From Leptolyngbya sp. SIO1E4 (lineage in GTDB: Bacteria > Cyanobacteriota > Cyanobacteriia > Phormidesmidales > Phormidesmidaceae), in NCBI GenBank assembly GCA_010672825.2, contig JAAHFU020000001.1:620001-684000 (forward strand): a stretch of 64,000 bases of DNA. The letters are read 5' to 3'. The notes beneath the pieces were generated by a model. That model was not told the DNA's origin. It did no database searches and was given only the letters and a program-made list of their open reading frames with translations. Position numbers and translations under genes: made by a program. Within the stretch, counting starts at the first letter, position 1, and each line of letters opens with the position of its first letter. Shown piece after piece: positions 56,686 through 64,000 of this stretch.

Positions 56686-59600
56686 ATGGTTAACATCATC
56701 CCTCCCCTCTCTGTCCTGACGCCGAATACCGCCGCCAATGAACTGCAGGCTGAAGGCTTAGATGCACTGGGCCTCACGGTGCCCACCCTGAGCCCCGCTT
56801 GGGCGGATCAGACGCCGAGCCCGGCAGACTATGACGCGGGTCAGATGACGCTGACGCTCACACGACCCCGGGCACCTTTCCGGGCCATGCTGACTTTCGA
56901 AGCTGCTCCCACTATCTGGAGTGGGGTGGATGGTGCGCCGCTGACCGGCCCGATCGCGGTGCTGAGGCTACATCCGGAAGCAGCTCGACGGTTGCAACGT
57001 TTAGCAGCTCAGCGTTACGGAGATCCCCTACTGTATCCGATGCCGGTGGCCATGGTGCTTCAGGGTGTCGCGCCACCCGCTACTCCCCCAGCGGTTAACT
57101 GGTTTTTGGCGGGTGAGGTGCTGCGCTGGAATCAAGACGGTGAGCCGGGTGATTTTGGCACGGTGTCGGTCTCTTTCCATGACGATCGCGGCTTGATGAT
57201 TGACCCCATTGCCGTGGCCGCCATGTTTGCCGACTTGATCACCGGCTGGTCGGCCCTGCGCATGACCGCTGACCCGACCTTGACGGAAGCTGGAGACGGC
57301 GGGTTGACGGGCATTGGGGCACTGGCCAGTGGAGTTCGCTGCCAGGTGATTGACCCCCACGGTTGGGGCTATCAGCCCACCCGTGATCAGGCTCGCCTCA
57401 AGGTGATTGATGGCGATGGCAATGAATTGGCGATCGTCCCCGATGGCGGCAGCTTGCTGGACTGGACAGCAGGACAGCAGTTGGGCCGAGCCCAAGGAGA
57501 CGACCCCGACATCGAAACCGATGAAAACAGTCCCCCCCCTCCCCCCAGACCCCTCCACTGGGGCTGGGCCACCCACGGTACGCTGGAGCAGACAGCCCTG
57601 TCCCTGCCGGAGCTACCGGAGGGCGTTACCCTAGAGCGCCGGTTCTTGCGGGTGATGGCAGTAGATCTGAACTGGCATTTGCTGGGCAACCGCTCGGCCA
57701 CGGAAGTCGCAGGCATTCCCGGCGATGACGATACGGTACCCGACTTTGCCCTGCCCCAGGTGCGGCGGGCCGTGCCCAATTTTGAGTATTTGGTGGATGG
57801 CATGGCGGTGCTCGGGGCGGCGGCGGATATCGCCGCCGGTTTGCCCGAAGAATACACTGCCCTTGGTTTTATGACGTCACCCGTGATTGAGCCCAGCCTG
57901 GGGGTACCGGATGATCGGTGGCCAAACTTCCCCTCGCCCAATGGTGGGCAGCCTCTGCCTGCGGGCGTCGATCCCACCCAAAACCTAACGGGGCAGTGGC
58001 AAACTGGGACGGATCAGAACGTGATTTTGACCCTTCCTGCTAATGCGGTTCCCGATGGCACCCACGTCCGTATCTTTCCGCGCCAGTTTGTGGAAATTCG
58101 CTCGATTGGGGAGCAGCCGTCCTTTGTGCGGCCTAATGGCGGGGCGGCGATCGCGGCGGCCAATACCCCCACCCGTCTGCGGTTAGTCAACCCGTTTAAC
58201 CTCAATGACGACGAACCCCGACCCAATCCGGCGCGGCTAGAAGTGGATATTGTCCTCACCAGTCGCACCCATCAGCGGCGGCTCTTTTCCGTTATCGCTG
58301 TGACCATAGACAACACCTCAGAACCTTGGGATGAAACCCGGTTGGATACCTTTGGTGGCCAACCCCTGCTGGCAACCGGGGCCATATTCAACTTGCTCAA
58401 TAACTTTAGTCACCAGTCCATTGCCCCGTCTCCCCTCTTCGGCATTCCCACCTCCTTAACACCCCCCAATAACAACATCAACACAATTTTTGATTTGGTG
58501 CGGCGGCTGGGCAGCGAAAGTCAACCGCGACAGGGGCCGCGCCTGCCGACCCAAGCTCGCTTTGAAAGCATTTTTGCCTTAGGGATAGAAGGCGAGAACG
58601 CCCAGATGCAGTGGCATGCCCTGCTGACGGGAGCCCGCTGGGACTGGGAAAGTCGCTCGGCCTACCCGGAACTGGGCAACCCCGGCAACCCGGCTGGCCC
58701 CGACCTCCATGCCGCAGGTATCCGCTGTGAGGGTCAGTTGGCTTACGACCTGGCCTTCCATGCCCTAAAGCGAGCCCAGGCCATTGTCCCAGTAGCGGTG
58801 AACTCGCCAGGGTGGTTGGTGACCAGCGGCGGGGACAATTGGGATGCCCCGGATCCCGACCCCAGCGGTACCGTCTCTGCGGCCATGCTGGAAACCATTG
58901 CCCCCTTCTGCGACACCCCTGAATTGGGCCTACCCGGCATTCCTATCCCCGGCCCCGGAGACACGGTTCAAAGTGCGGTCAATGCCCTGACCAATGCCCT
59001 GGCAACGGCCCTAGGGGTGAGTTTGGATCCCCCCACCATTGATGTGTATAACGAGGCCGAAATTCGCCCGCGCCTGCAGCGGGAAATGGTCAACGCTAAG
59101 TTTGGCCAACGGGAGGCGTTGTGGGCCTTGCGCCGCGCCATTGGCCAAGCCCGTGAGTTTATCTATATCGAGAGCCCGACGTTTGCTCGTACGGCCTATC
59201 CCGATGGCTCACCTCAACCCCATGAAATCGACCTGGTTGAAGTCATCCGGCAGCGTCTGGCAGACAATCCCCGGCTGAAAGTGATGCTGTGCTTGCCCCG
59301 TCTGCCTGACTTTGCCCCCGAACGAGAGAACTGGGTGCGGGCAGCGTTTAGCCATCGCCGCACGGCCCTGGAACCGCTCATCGCTCAAGCCTCCGATCGC
59401 GTCGCGGCTTTCCATCCCATTGGCTTCCCCGGACGCTCAGCAGTCATTCGCTCGACGGTGGTGATTGTGGATGACATTTGGTGTTCAGTGGGAACCAGTC
59501 ACCTGCGGCGACGAGGGATGACGTTTGATGGCGGGGTGGATGTGGTCAGCTGCGATCGCGACATCGTCAGGGGCTATGCCAACCGTATTGCTCGCTTCCG

Positions 59601-59877
59601 TCAGGCCCTGATGGCCGCCAAACTCGGGGTTGAGGTGCCCAACACCCCGGATGTCGTGTCAGCCCTGTGGATTCGCCTTTCCCAGCCAGAATCCACCTTC
59701 GATGCGATCGCGGATTTGCTGCAACAAGGCGGGTTGGGCCGCTGTTCCCCAATTTGGTCTGGCCCAACGGATACCAGCGTGATCGAACAAGCCCTGAATA
59801 TTGCCGATCCGAATGGGGTCGATAGTACCGGAGCAGGGCTTTTGAACATATTCCTGCCGTTATTGCTAGAAGACTAA
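56686..59877 (+). CDS. Giant protein with degenerate phospholipase-D-like C-terminus (1063 residues)
   Basis: 1063 residues, no signal peptide. The N-terminal 600 residues are unrecognised beta-rich sequence. The C-terminal part follows the two-lobe PLD layout: TGARWDWE and DLHAAGIRCEGQLAYDLAF (residues about 640-690) resemble the region after the first HKD motif, AREFIYIESPTF (about 825) matches the YIEN-QYF strand, and STVVIVDDIWCSVGTSHLRRRGMTFDGGVDV (about 920-950, in part) matches the second HKD region. The catalytic His-x-Lys is replaced by Arg-Ser-Thr and the first HKD is absent, so it is probably a binding rather than catalytic domain. Its stop codon TAA is the first three bases of a family B element. 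Confidence 0.82.
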   Translation: MVNIIPPLSVLTPNTAANELQAEGLDALGLTVPTLSPAWADQTPSPADYDAGQMTLTLTRPRAPFRAMLTFEAAPTIWSGVDGAPLTGPIAVLRLHPEAARRLQRLAAQRYGDPLLYPMPVAMVLQGVAPPATPPAVNWFLAGEVLRWNQDGEPGDFGTVSVSFHDDRGLMIDPIAVAAMFADLITGWSALRMTADPTLTEAGDGGLTGIGALASGVRCQVIDPHGWGYQPTRDQARLKVIDGDGNELAIVPDGGSLLDWTAGQQLGRAQGDDPDIETDENSPPPPPRPLHWGWATHGTLEQTALSLPELPEGVTLERRFLRVMAVDLNWHLLGNRSATEVAGIPGDDDTVPDFALPQVRRAVPNFEYLVDGMAVLGAAADIAAGLPEEYTALGFMTSPVIEPSLGVPDDRWPNFPSPNGGQPLPAGVDPTQNLTGQWQTGTDQNVILTLPANAVPDGTHVRIFPRQFVEIRSIGEQPSFVRPNGGAAIAAANTPTRLRLVNPFNLNDDEPRPNPARLEVDIVLTSRTHQRRLFSVIAVTIDNTSEPWDETRLDTFGGQPLLATGAIFNLLNNFSHQSIAPSPLFGIPTSLTPPNNNINTIFDLVRRLGSESQPRQGPRLPTQARFESIFALGIEGENAQMQWHALLTGARWDWESRSAYPELGNPGNPAGPDLHAAGIRCEGQLAYDLAFHALKRAQAIVPVAVNSPGWLVTSGGDNWDAPDPDPSGTVSAAMLETIAPFCDTPELGLPGIPIPGPGDTVQSAVNALTNALATALGVSLDPPTIDVYNEAEIRPRLQREMVNAKFGQREALWALRRAIGQAREFIYIESPTFARTAYPDGSPQPHEIDLVEVIRQRLADNPRLKVMLCLPRLPDFAPERENWVRAAFSHRRTALEPLIAQASDRVAAFHPIGFPGRSAVIRSTVVIVDDIWCSVGTSHLRRRGMTFDGGVDVVSCDRDIVRGYANRIARFRQALMAAKLGVEVPNTPDVVSALWIRLSQPESTFDAIADLLQQGGLGRCSPIWSGPTDTSVIEQALNIADPNGVDSTGAGLLNIFLPLLLED

Positions 59878-59995
59878 TACCCGTTCTCGTTTCTAAAGCA
59901 ACAGATCAGACCCCTCCCAGCCTCACCTTGCCAAGGGGCGGTGCCGCAGGCGGTGGGGTAGCGATGTGTAGCGCTGATTTGGAGAATTGGTATAA
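59875..59995 (+). mobile_element. Miniature element, family B, copy 2
   Basis: TAATACCCGTTCTC at the left to GAGAATTGGTATAA at the right, same orientation as 44900-45020. It overlaps the stop codon of the third giant gene. Downstream 60023-60145 is a decayed family A relative. Confidence 0.75.
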
Positions 59996-60022
59996 GGCAT
60001 ACGATCGCGTCAAAGTCGAGCC

Positions 60023-60145
60023 TATAGCGGTCTGCATTCAGCTAAAGCCCACCCCAAACCCCAAACCCCAGACCCTAGACCCCAAACCCTAGACCCCAGA
60101 CCCGCTCTTGACCCAACCACCCTGAACTCAACTCAACCAGTCTGT
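60023..60145 (-). repeat. Family A-related element with expanded CCCTAGA/CCCCAAA heptamers
   Basis: Starts TATAGCGGTCTGCATTCAG and ends CCTGAACTCAACTCAACCAG; the centre is a run of heptamers CCCAAAC, CCTAGAC in varied order. Longer than the 92-bp form. Confidence 0.6.
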
Positions 60146-60227
60146 AAATGAGAGTCGAGCCTAAACTATAGAAGCGCCGCTCAACGGCACGATACTATCA
60201 TCGAGATTAGTCAGGGGAGGGTTATCG

Positions 60228-61292
60228 ATGTCTTTGCCCTTCGATGCTGCGGCTACCCAAAGGCGGGTGGATCGATGTTGGCAGCTCTCTGCCAGTTTTG
60301 GCATGGAGCGCAATGCCTATCACAACTACCTGAACGAAATTGTCAGCGATCGCTACGCCCTCATCTCCGGGCTCCAAATCCTGCGAGATGAACTACAGTT
60401 TGCTGCCAAGAGCCCCACTGATATGAAAGCCTGCGGCGCAGACATGAGCCTGCCCAGCGTAGTCACGACCTTGGCCTATACCAACTGTGGCGATCGCATT
60501 CATCAAGGCGAAGCCACTAAACGCTACCGCGATGTCGTAGCTTCCCGCTTTGCCACCCTCTCAGAGATCGGTGAACTCAAGCTAGAAGCCTTTTTCCCGG
60601 CGGGGGGCGGCACTGATAACGGGGCGACGTTGGCCCACGTCACCGTTGCCCACGAGCTAGATGAGCAGCTCAAACATCGCATTTATGCAGGCAATCCCCA
60701 GTCGATTTCCCTGGTGGCCATCGACCTGAAGACCCATGTGGGGCGTTTACGGGAGGGGGGGAAGCAGGTCTACGGCAAAACCCGCGAGTCGCCCTGGCGA
60801 GAACCCCGTGCCGCCTGTGGCGCGATCGTAGGGGCGCTGACAGACTACCGTCCGCAGAATTTAATCCACCGCCGCATCCGCAATGACCTGGGCGAGCAAA
60901 ATTTCCAGTATCTTTCTAGCCATCGCATTTTGACGGATGATGGCGTTGATATCACGATGGCGGTGGCTGCCATCATCGTCGCCATTCGTGGCGTCCGCAA
61001 CACGGCCCTGGCATTGGCCCAAGAGATGGATGAACGCGGGCTGGCACACCTGACAGCGAGCACCACGGTGAATCGCCCCTCGCGCGATGATCTGGTTATT
61101 TATCTGGCCCGTGCCACCGTCTTCAATGGCAAGATTCGGATTCAGAGCTTAGGACTAGACGCAGAGCGCTACGGCGGTCAGCTCGTAGCCTATGCCAAAG
61201 AACAGCGATTGAAGCTGCGTTACGGTGATTGGGACAATGACAACTTGCCCATTGAAGAACTCTCTTATCAGGTTCGAGATTCGGGACTGTAA
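60228..61292 (+). CDS. Protein of unknown function (354 residues)
   Basis: 354 residues, soluble, mixed alpha/beta; GGGAGGG six bases before ATG 60228 is a strong ribosome-binding site. Sequence landmarks are NYLNEIVSDRYALISGLQIL, a Gly-rich FFPAGGGTDNG loop, AHVTVAHELDEQL, and a C-terminal LVIYLARATVFNGKIR with the ending RLKLRYGDWDNDNLP. No family came to mind. It lies 350 bp beyond the giant cluster with a MITE-rich spacer between, so it may be independent, or a fourth member. Nothing in it resembles a nuclease or transposase. Confidence 0.65.
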   Translation: MSLPFDAAATQRRVDRCWQLSASFGMERNAYHNYLNEIVSDRYALISGLQILRDELQFAAKSPTDMKACGADMSLPSVVTTLAYTNCGDRIHQGEATKRYRDVVASRFATLSEIGELKLEAFFPAGGGTDNGATLAHVTVAHELDEQLKHRIYAGNPQSISLVAIDLKTHVGRLREGGKQVYGKTRESPWREPRAACGAIVGALTDYRPQNLIHRRIRNDLGEQNFQYLSSHRILTDDGVDITMAVAAIIVAIRGVRNTALALAQEMDERGLAHLTASTTVNRPSRDDLVIYLARATVFNGKIRIQSLGLDAERYGGQLVAYAKEQRLKLRYGDWDNDNLPIEELSYQVRDSGL

Positions 61293-61327
61293 GGGAAGGC
61301 AGAGGGCAGAAGGCAGAAAAATAAGCA

Positions 61328-61416
61328 GTGTACATTTGGATCAAGTACACCCTAGACCCCAAACCCTAGACCCTGTCTTGGCCAAGATGTACTGGACTCA
61401 ACTGAATAGGGCTATA
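61328..61416 (-). repeat. Family A element, inverted, left end truncated
   Basis: Reads on the minus strand as TATAGCCCTATTCAGTTGAG...GGTGTACTTGATCC. The TA at 61415-61416 flanks one end; the other terminus has decayed. Confidence 0.65.
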
Positions 61417-61479
61417 CACAACAGCCCAGACTAAACTGCCCTTAAAGTGAAAGAACCCCATCCTTGTCAGTTCTTGTAA

Positions 61480-61707
61480 ATGAGCATCCAAAATTCTGCA
61501 AACACTGCTTTTATCAAACTTGATCAGTTCTTGAAGTGGCAACAATTTGCGCAGACGGGGGGGGAGGCTAAAATGCTCATTCAAACTGGGCAGGTAGAAG
61601 TCAATGGAGAAATGGAGCTTCGGCGAGGGCGTAAGCTTTTTGCAGGGGATGTGGTGACCATCGGCGATCGCGCTTGCGAAGTGCAGCTCTCCCCTACCCA
61701 TGAGTAA
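61480..61707 (+). CDS. S4-domain RNA-binding protein (YbcJ-like)
   Basis: 75 residues, all one S4 domain: IKLDQFLKWQQFAQTGGEAKMLIQTGQVEVNG (shown in part) then RRGRKLFAGDVVTIGD. This is the small free-standing YbcJ/RlbA-type group, probably binding rRNA during ribosome assembly. Start ATG 61480 (MSIQNSANT) is ordinary. A family A element begins seven bases after its stop. Confidence 0.87.
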   Translation: MSIQNSANTAFIKLDQFLKWQQFAQTGGEAKMLIQTGQVEVNGEMELRRGRKLFAGDVVTIGDRACEVQLSPTHE

Positions 61708-61714
61708 TGCCGAA

Positions 61715-61832
61715 TATAGCGGTTTGCATTCGGATAAAACACACCCTAGACCCCAAACCCCAAACCCTAGACCCCAAACCCCAAACCCTAGACCCTGTCT
61801 TGCCCCAGATGTCCTGAACTCAAACACCTCTC
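61715..61832 (-). repeat. Family A-related element with tandem heptamers
   Basis: Begins TATAGCGGTTTGCATTCGG, then repeated CCCTAGA, CCCCAAA units, then CAGATGTCCTGAACTCAA. Lies between the S4 gene and the convergent ACT-domain gene. Confidence 0.65.
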
Positions 61833-61842
61833 TTGAACCCCT

Positions 61843-62307
61843 TTAAACGGCAATGTACGACATCACCACATCGGTGAGCTGATTTTGCTGACGAAATTGA
61901 GCCAGGGCCGTTTCGACGGCTAAGGGGGTGCCAGTGAGCATAACCATACGTTCGGTGTCAGTCTGCGCGATGGTTTCTACAAAGTAGTCGTCATTTTGGG
62001 TCACGGCTGTATCGAGCTGCAGTTTGGCGACAGCGATCGCCCTCAAGCGCTCATCATCATCGGTATAGACAGTCACCTGAAAAATGCTGGACAGCCGCTC
62101 CAAAGCCCGATGGAGCAGTTTTTGCTTTTGCGCTGTCGCGCGAAAGCTGAGAATTACTCGCCCCTCCTCGACGGTGGTGGGGGCAATACCGCTGCCTAAA
62201 ATTCCCTCTAGGGAAACCCCTCGGTTCGAAAAGACCGCCGCCGCCGCTGTCAGCGTACCGGGTCTGTCTAAGGCTTGCACCACAAACACCCAGCGTTGGT
62301 TAGCCAC
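61843..62307 (-). CDS. ACT-domain regulatory protein
   Basis: 154 residues from GTG 62307, with AGGAGG nine bases upstream. An N-terminal ACT domain (VVQALDRPGTLTAAAAVFSNRG) and a second, more divergent half (MVMLTGTPLAVETALAQF) resemble the small subunit of acetolactate synthase (IlvH) without being it. Its start overlaps the end of the malate/lactate dehydrogenase gene by eight bases, so the two are coupled and the ACT protein may bind an amino acid that regulates the dehydrogenase. No ilvB is nearby. Confidence 0.75.
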   Translation of the reverse strand: MANQRWVFVVQALDRPGTLTAAAAVFSNRGVSLEGILGSGIAPTTVEEGRVILSFRATAQKQKLLHRALERLSSIFQVTVYTDDDERLRAIAVAKLQLDTAVTQNDDYFVETIAQTDTERMVMLTGTPLAVETALAQFRQQNQLTDVVMSYIAV

Positions 62308-63355
62308 GGGTCAGATCCTCCTTGAGGCGTTGGTTTAGCTGTGTCGCCATTTTGTCGAGCAAATCGGCCTCTTCAGCCCATAGCTGCAGGGGCACCACTT
62401 GAGTCCATCCGAACGGGGTGACTACGATGGGCACCCCAAATGGGGTGCGGAGGCCATAGAACTCACCATCAAGCTGCACTTGGCCTGACACCACGACTTC
62501 TCGGCCCTCTAGCAGGTTTTGCACCAGGTCAACGGTGACATTGGCGGTTGCAGAGATGGTCTTAGCCCCCGAAACATGGGTGACAAAGGGCTTTACCACC
62601 ACTCGTAAATCGGGGGGCAGGCTATCCACATAGCGGTAGGCTTGGGGAATATTGCCCGCCTGGAGATAGCTCATCACCACTTGCTTTTCTTGGGCAACTT
62701 CTTCTGGAAATTGACTGACGGTGCGGTCTCGTCGCAGCTTGCGGCGGGCATCCCGCAGCTCATCGGAGGTCATGCCGTGAATTTTGACCGTACTCCACAG
62801 GGGCACCATGCCCTCGCCGTGCTCCCCCACAATAAACCCCTGCACGAGCTGACGACGCACCCCTAAATCAGCAGCAATCTCCCGCCGAAACCGCAATGAG
62901 TCTGAGTAGGCGCCCACTCCGATGACCCGGCGCCGCCCCAGATGACGGCTGAAAACTTCCACCGCCAGCTCAACCGGGTTCGTCACAATAATGATGACTT
63001 CGTGACCGTAGCCGTGGCGGGCGATCGCCTGGGCATATTGCTCAAAAATAGGCAGGTTTATGGAAGAGAGCTGCGCCCGAGAGGTGATGTTTCCGGCCAC
63101 CGTGGCCCCTGCCGCCATCACAATCACGTCGGCCACAATATCTTCTGGGGCGAGGGCGACATCTAACATGGGGGCTTTTTCGGCATAGGCATCATTCAGG
63201 TCACTGCACAGCCCATACAAAATTTGAGCGCTCCGTCCGCCCTGACGCCCCACCAACTGCAGCCGTTCGGTCGGCATCAGCACACCCAACGTCGCTAGCT
63301 GCAAAACAATTTCTCGACCACAGTCACCGCTGGCCCCAATCACTGAGACATCCAT
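62300..63355 (-). CDS. Malate/lactate dehydrogenase family protein
   Basis: 351 residues. Rossmann entry VIGASGDCGREIVLQL, substrate Arg region SRAQLSSINLPIF, TNPVELAVEVFSR, and active-site His in IVGEHGEGMVPLW identify an LDH/MDH fold. The second residue set (SDSLRFRREIA) keeps the catalytic Arg. Longer C-terminus than typical MDH (about 310). The substrate-specificity loop does not let me choose malate or lactate, and atypical 2-oxoacid substrates are possible. It is upstream of, and overlaps, the ACT gene. Confidence 0.82.
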   Translation of the reverse strand: MDVSVIGASGDCGREIVLQLATLGVLMPTERLQLVGRQGGRSAQILYGLCSDLNDAYAEKAPMLDVALAPEDIVADVIVMAAGATVAGNITSRAQLSSINLPIFEQYAQAIARHGYGHEVIIIVTNPVELAVEVFSRHLGRRRVIGVGAYSDSLRFRREIAADLGVRRQLVQGFIVGEHGEGMVPLWSTVKIHGMTSDELRDARRKLRRDRTVSQFPEEVAQEKQVVMSYLQAGNIPQAYRYVDSLPPDLRVVVKPFVTHVSGAKTISATANVTVDLVQNLLEGREVVVSGQVQLDGEFYGLRTPFGVPIVVTPFGWTQVVPLQLWAEEADLLDKMATQLNQRLKEDLTRG

Positions 63356-63445
63356 AGGCCGTGTTTATAATCGACAGCTTCAGTAAAGCATGGGTCTTTG
63401 GAAGCGTGCTGTAACGGCACAGAGCCAATTTCAAACTATCAGGCT

Positions 63446-63655
63446 TCAGACAGGCTGCTCTTGTTTTTCACACAGCACAATTTCTTTACTGAGTACCTGC
63501 TGTGCAAAGCTACCAGAGGCGTCTTGCCAATCTGCCAAGCTTTTTGATGTCCGAACCACAACATCAATAGGTTCAGTGCAGTTCTCTGCCAGCATCTTTA
63601 AAACCGGTGCACTAGGTTCAGCTAACCCCGTTGCCAGAGCACGCTGTCTCGGAAA
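63446..63655 (-). pseudogene. Remnant of a nucleotidyltransferase (MNT-like) gene
   Basis: An open stretch ends at the stop 63446-63448 and reads EPIDVVVRTSKSLADWQDAS then QQVLSKEIVLCEKQ, which fits the C-terminal part of MNT-type nucleotidyltransferases of HEPN/MNT toxin-antitoxin pairs. The N-terminal catalytic GSxxxG...D.D half is missing, cut by a stop at about 63656. Probably decayed; family match is by eye only. Confidence 0.4.
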
Positions 63656-64000
63656 TTAGGTTATCTTAGTTGTCCTGAACAGCACAACTTCTGAGGCGGT
63701 CAGTTGATCGCGATTCCAGCCTCTGGCCTGACGATTACGCCAGCGCAGGGAGAGGTGATGAGTATCTTGAGGCGCGATGTTGGGCGATTTCTCCTCTAGG
63801 GCGATCGCCAGTTTCATTAGCAATCGCCGAGAGCCCTGAAGTCTGCTCCAACTCAGGGCTCTCAAATTTTCCAAAGACACTGCAACAGAATGACCTCAAG
63901 CGTAAAAGCCCTTTTACAATGTCATCACGAAGTTTTAGTTTGTCGCGTCTATGGATCATGCTACGCACAATGCGATCGTCAGCTTTATCTGGAATATTGC
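63656..64000. other. Right-edge region with one hairpin, no supported gene
   Basis: GAGAGCCCTGA / TCAGGGCTCTC stem (63829-63863) with a 13-nt loop, followed by AAATTTT, may be a terminator for a gene beyond the edge. A short minus-strand frame here has no recognisable family. Confidence 0.35.

Noticed and set aside
45862-59877. Giant genes as part of a contractile injection system or prophage
   Set aside because: No sheath, tube, baseplate, AAA+ or capsid-like gene occurs nearby in the window.

Overview
The window comes from a cyanobacterium. The octamer GCGATCGC (HIP1) recurs throughout. The gene content includes a CO2-uptake NDH-1 module (ndhF3-ndhD3-cupA-cupS), type IV pilus genes, NtcA-type promoter boxes (GTA-N8-TAC) and a long CRISPR array. 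The set fits a filamentous Leptolyngbya/Nodosilinea-like lineage, but species cannot be read from sequence alone. No rRNA or tRNA gene was seen.

Layout. 1-2.5 kb: pilT (cut by the window edge) and pilC, closed by a clear terminator. 2.6-12.3 kb: housekeeping genes: a two-domain PPK2, an NAD(P)-binding reductase with a DUF1772 membrane protein, a VUT transporter, MoxR ATPase, ribF, a metallo-beta-lactamase-fold hydrolase, surE and pheS. 12.5-21.5 kb: a Kef/Nap-type antiporter with universal-stress domains, then the minus-strand NDH-1MS locus, split by an inverted NUDIX gene. 22.4-30 kb: two repetitive surface/secreted proteins flanking a DUF1989-GcvT fusion and a signal-less solute-binding protein. 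30.6-33.4 kb: a LuxR-type response regulator and a haem-c sensor kinase.

33.5-44.6 kb: a nitrogen-flavoured block. It holds a PhyH-family dioxygenase behind a canonical NtcA-type promoter, a 33-repeat CRISPR array without cas genes, a class I amidotransferase of the PuuD type, an Amt transporter with a small membrane partner and an upstream NtcA box, and a tightly coupled operon of a glutamine-synthetase-like ligase, an iron alcohol dehydrogenase and an aldehyde dehydrogenase. Together the last three plus the amidotransferase look like a gamma-glutamylation route for an amino alcohol such as ethanolamine. This is an inference from family membership and order.

45.9-59.9 kb: the least explained part, three giant genes (2438, 1117 and 1063 residues). 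The first two overlap by one base. None has a recognisable signal peptide. The third ends in a phospholipase-D-like fold that has lost its catalytic residues. The locus is flanked by two direct copies of a ~120-bp miniature element, one of which supplies the stop codon of the last giant gene. 60.2-63.4 kb: an unrecognised 354-residue protein, an S4 RNA-binding protein, and an overlapping ACT-domain / malate-lactate dehydrogenase pair.

Miniature elements are abundant. A 92-bp family with TA target duplications has at least three full-length copies. One of them sits precisely inside a CRISPR repeat at the array's old end.
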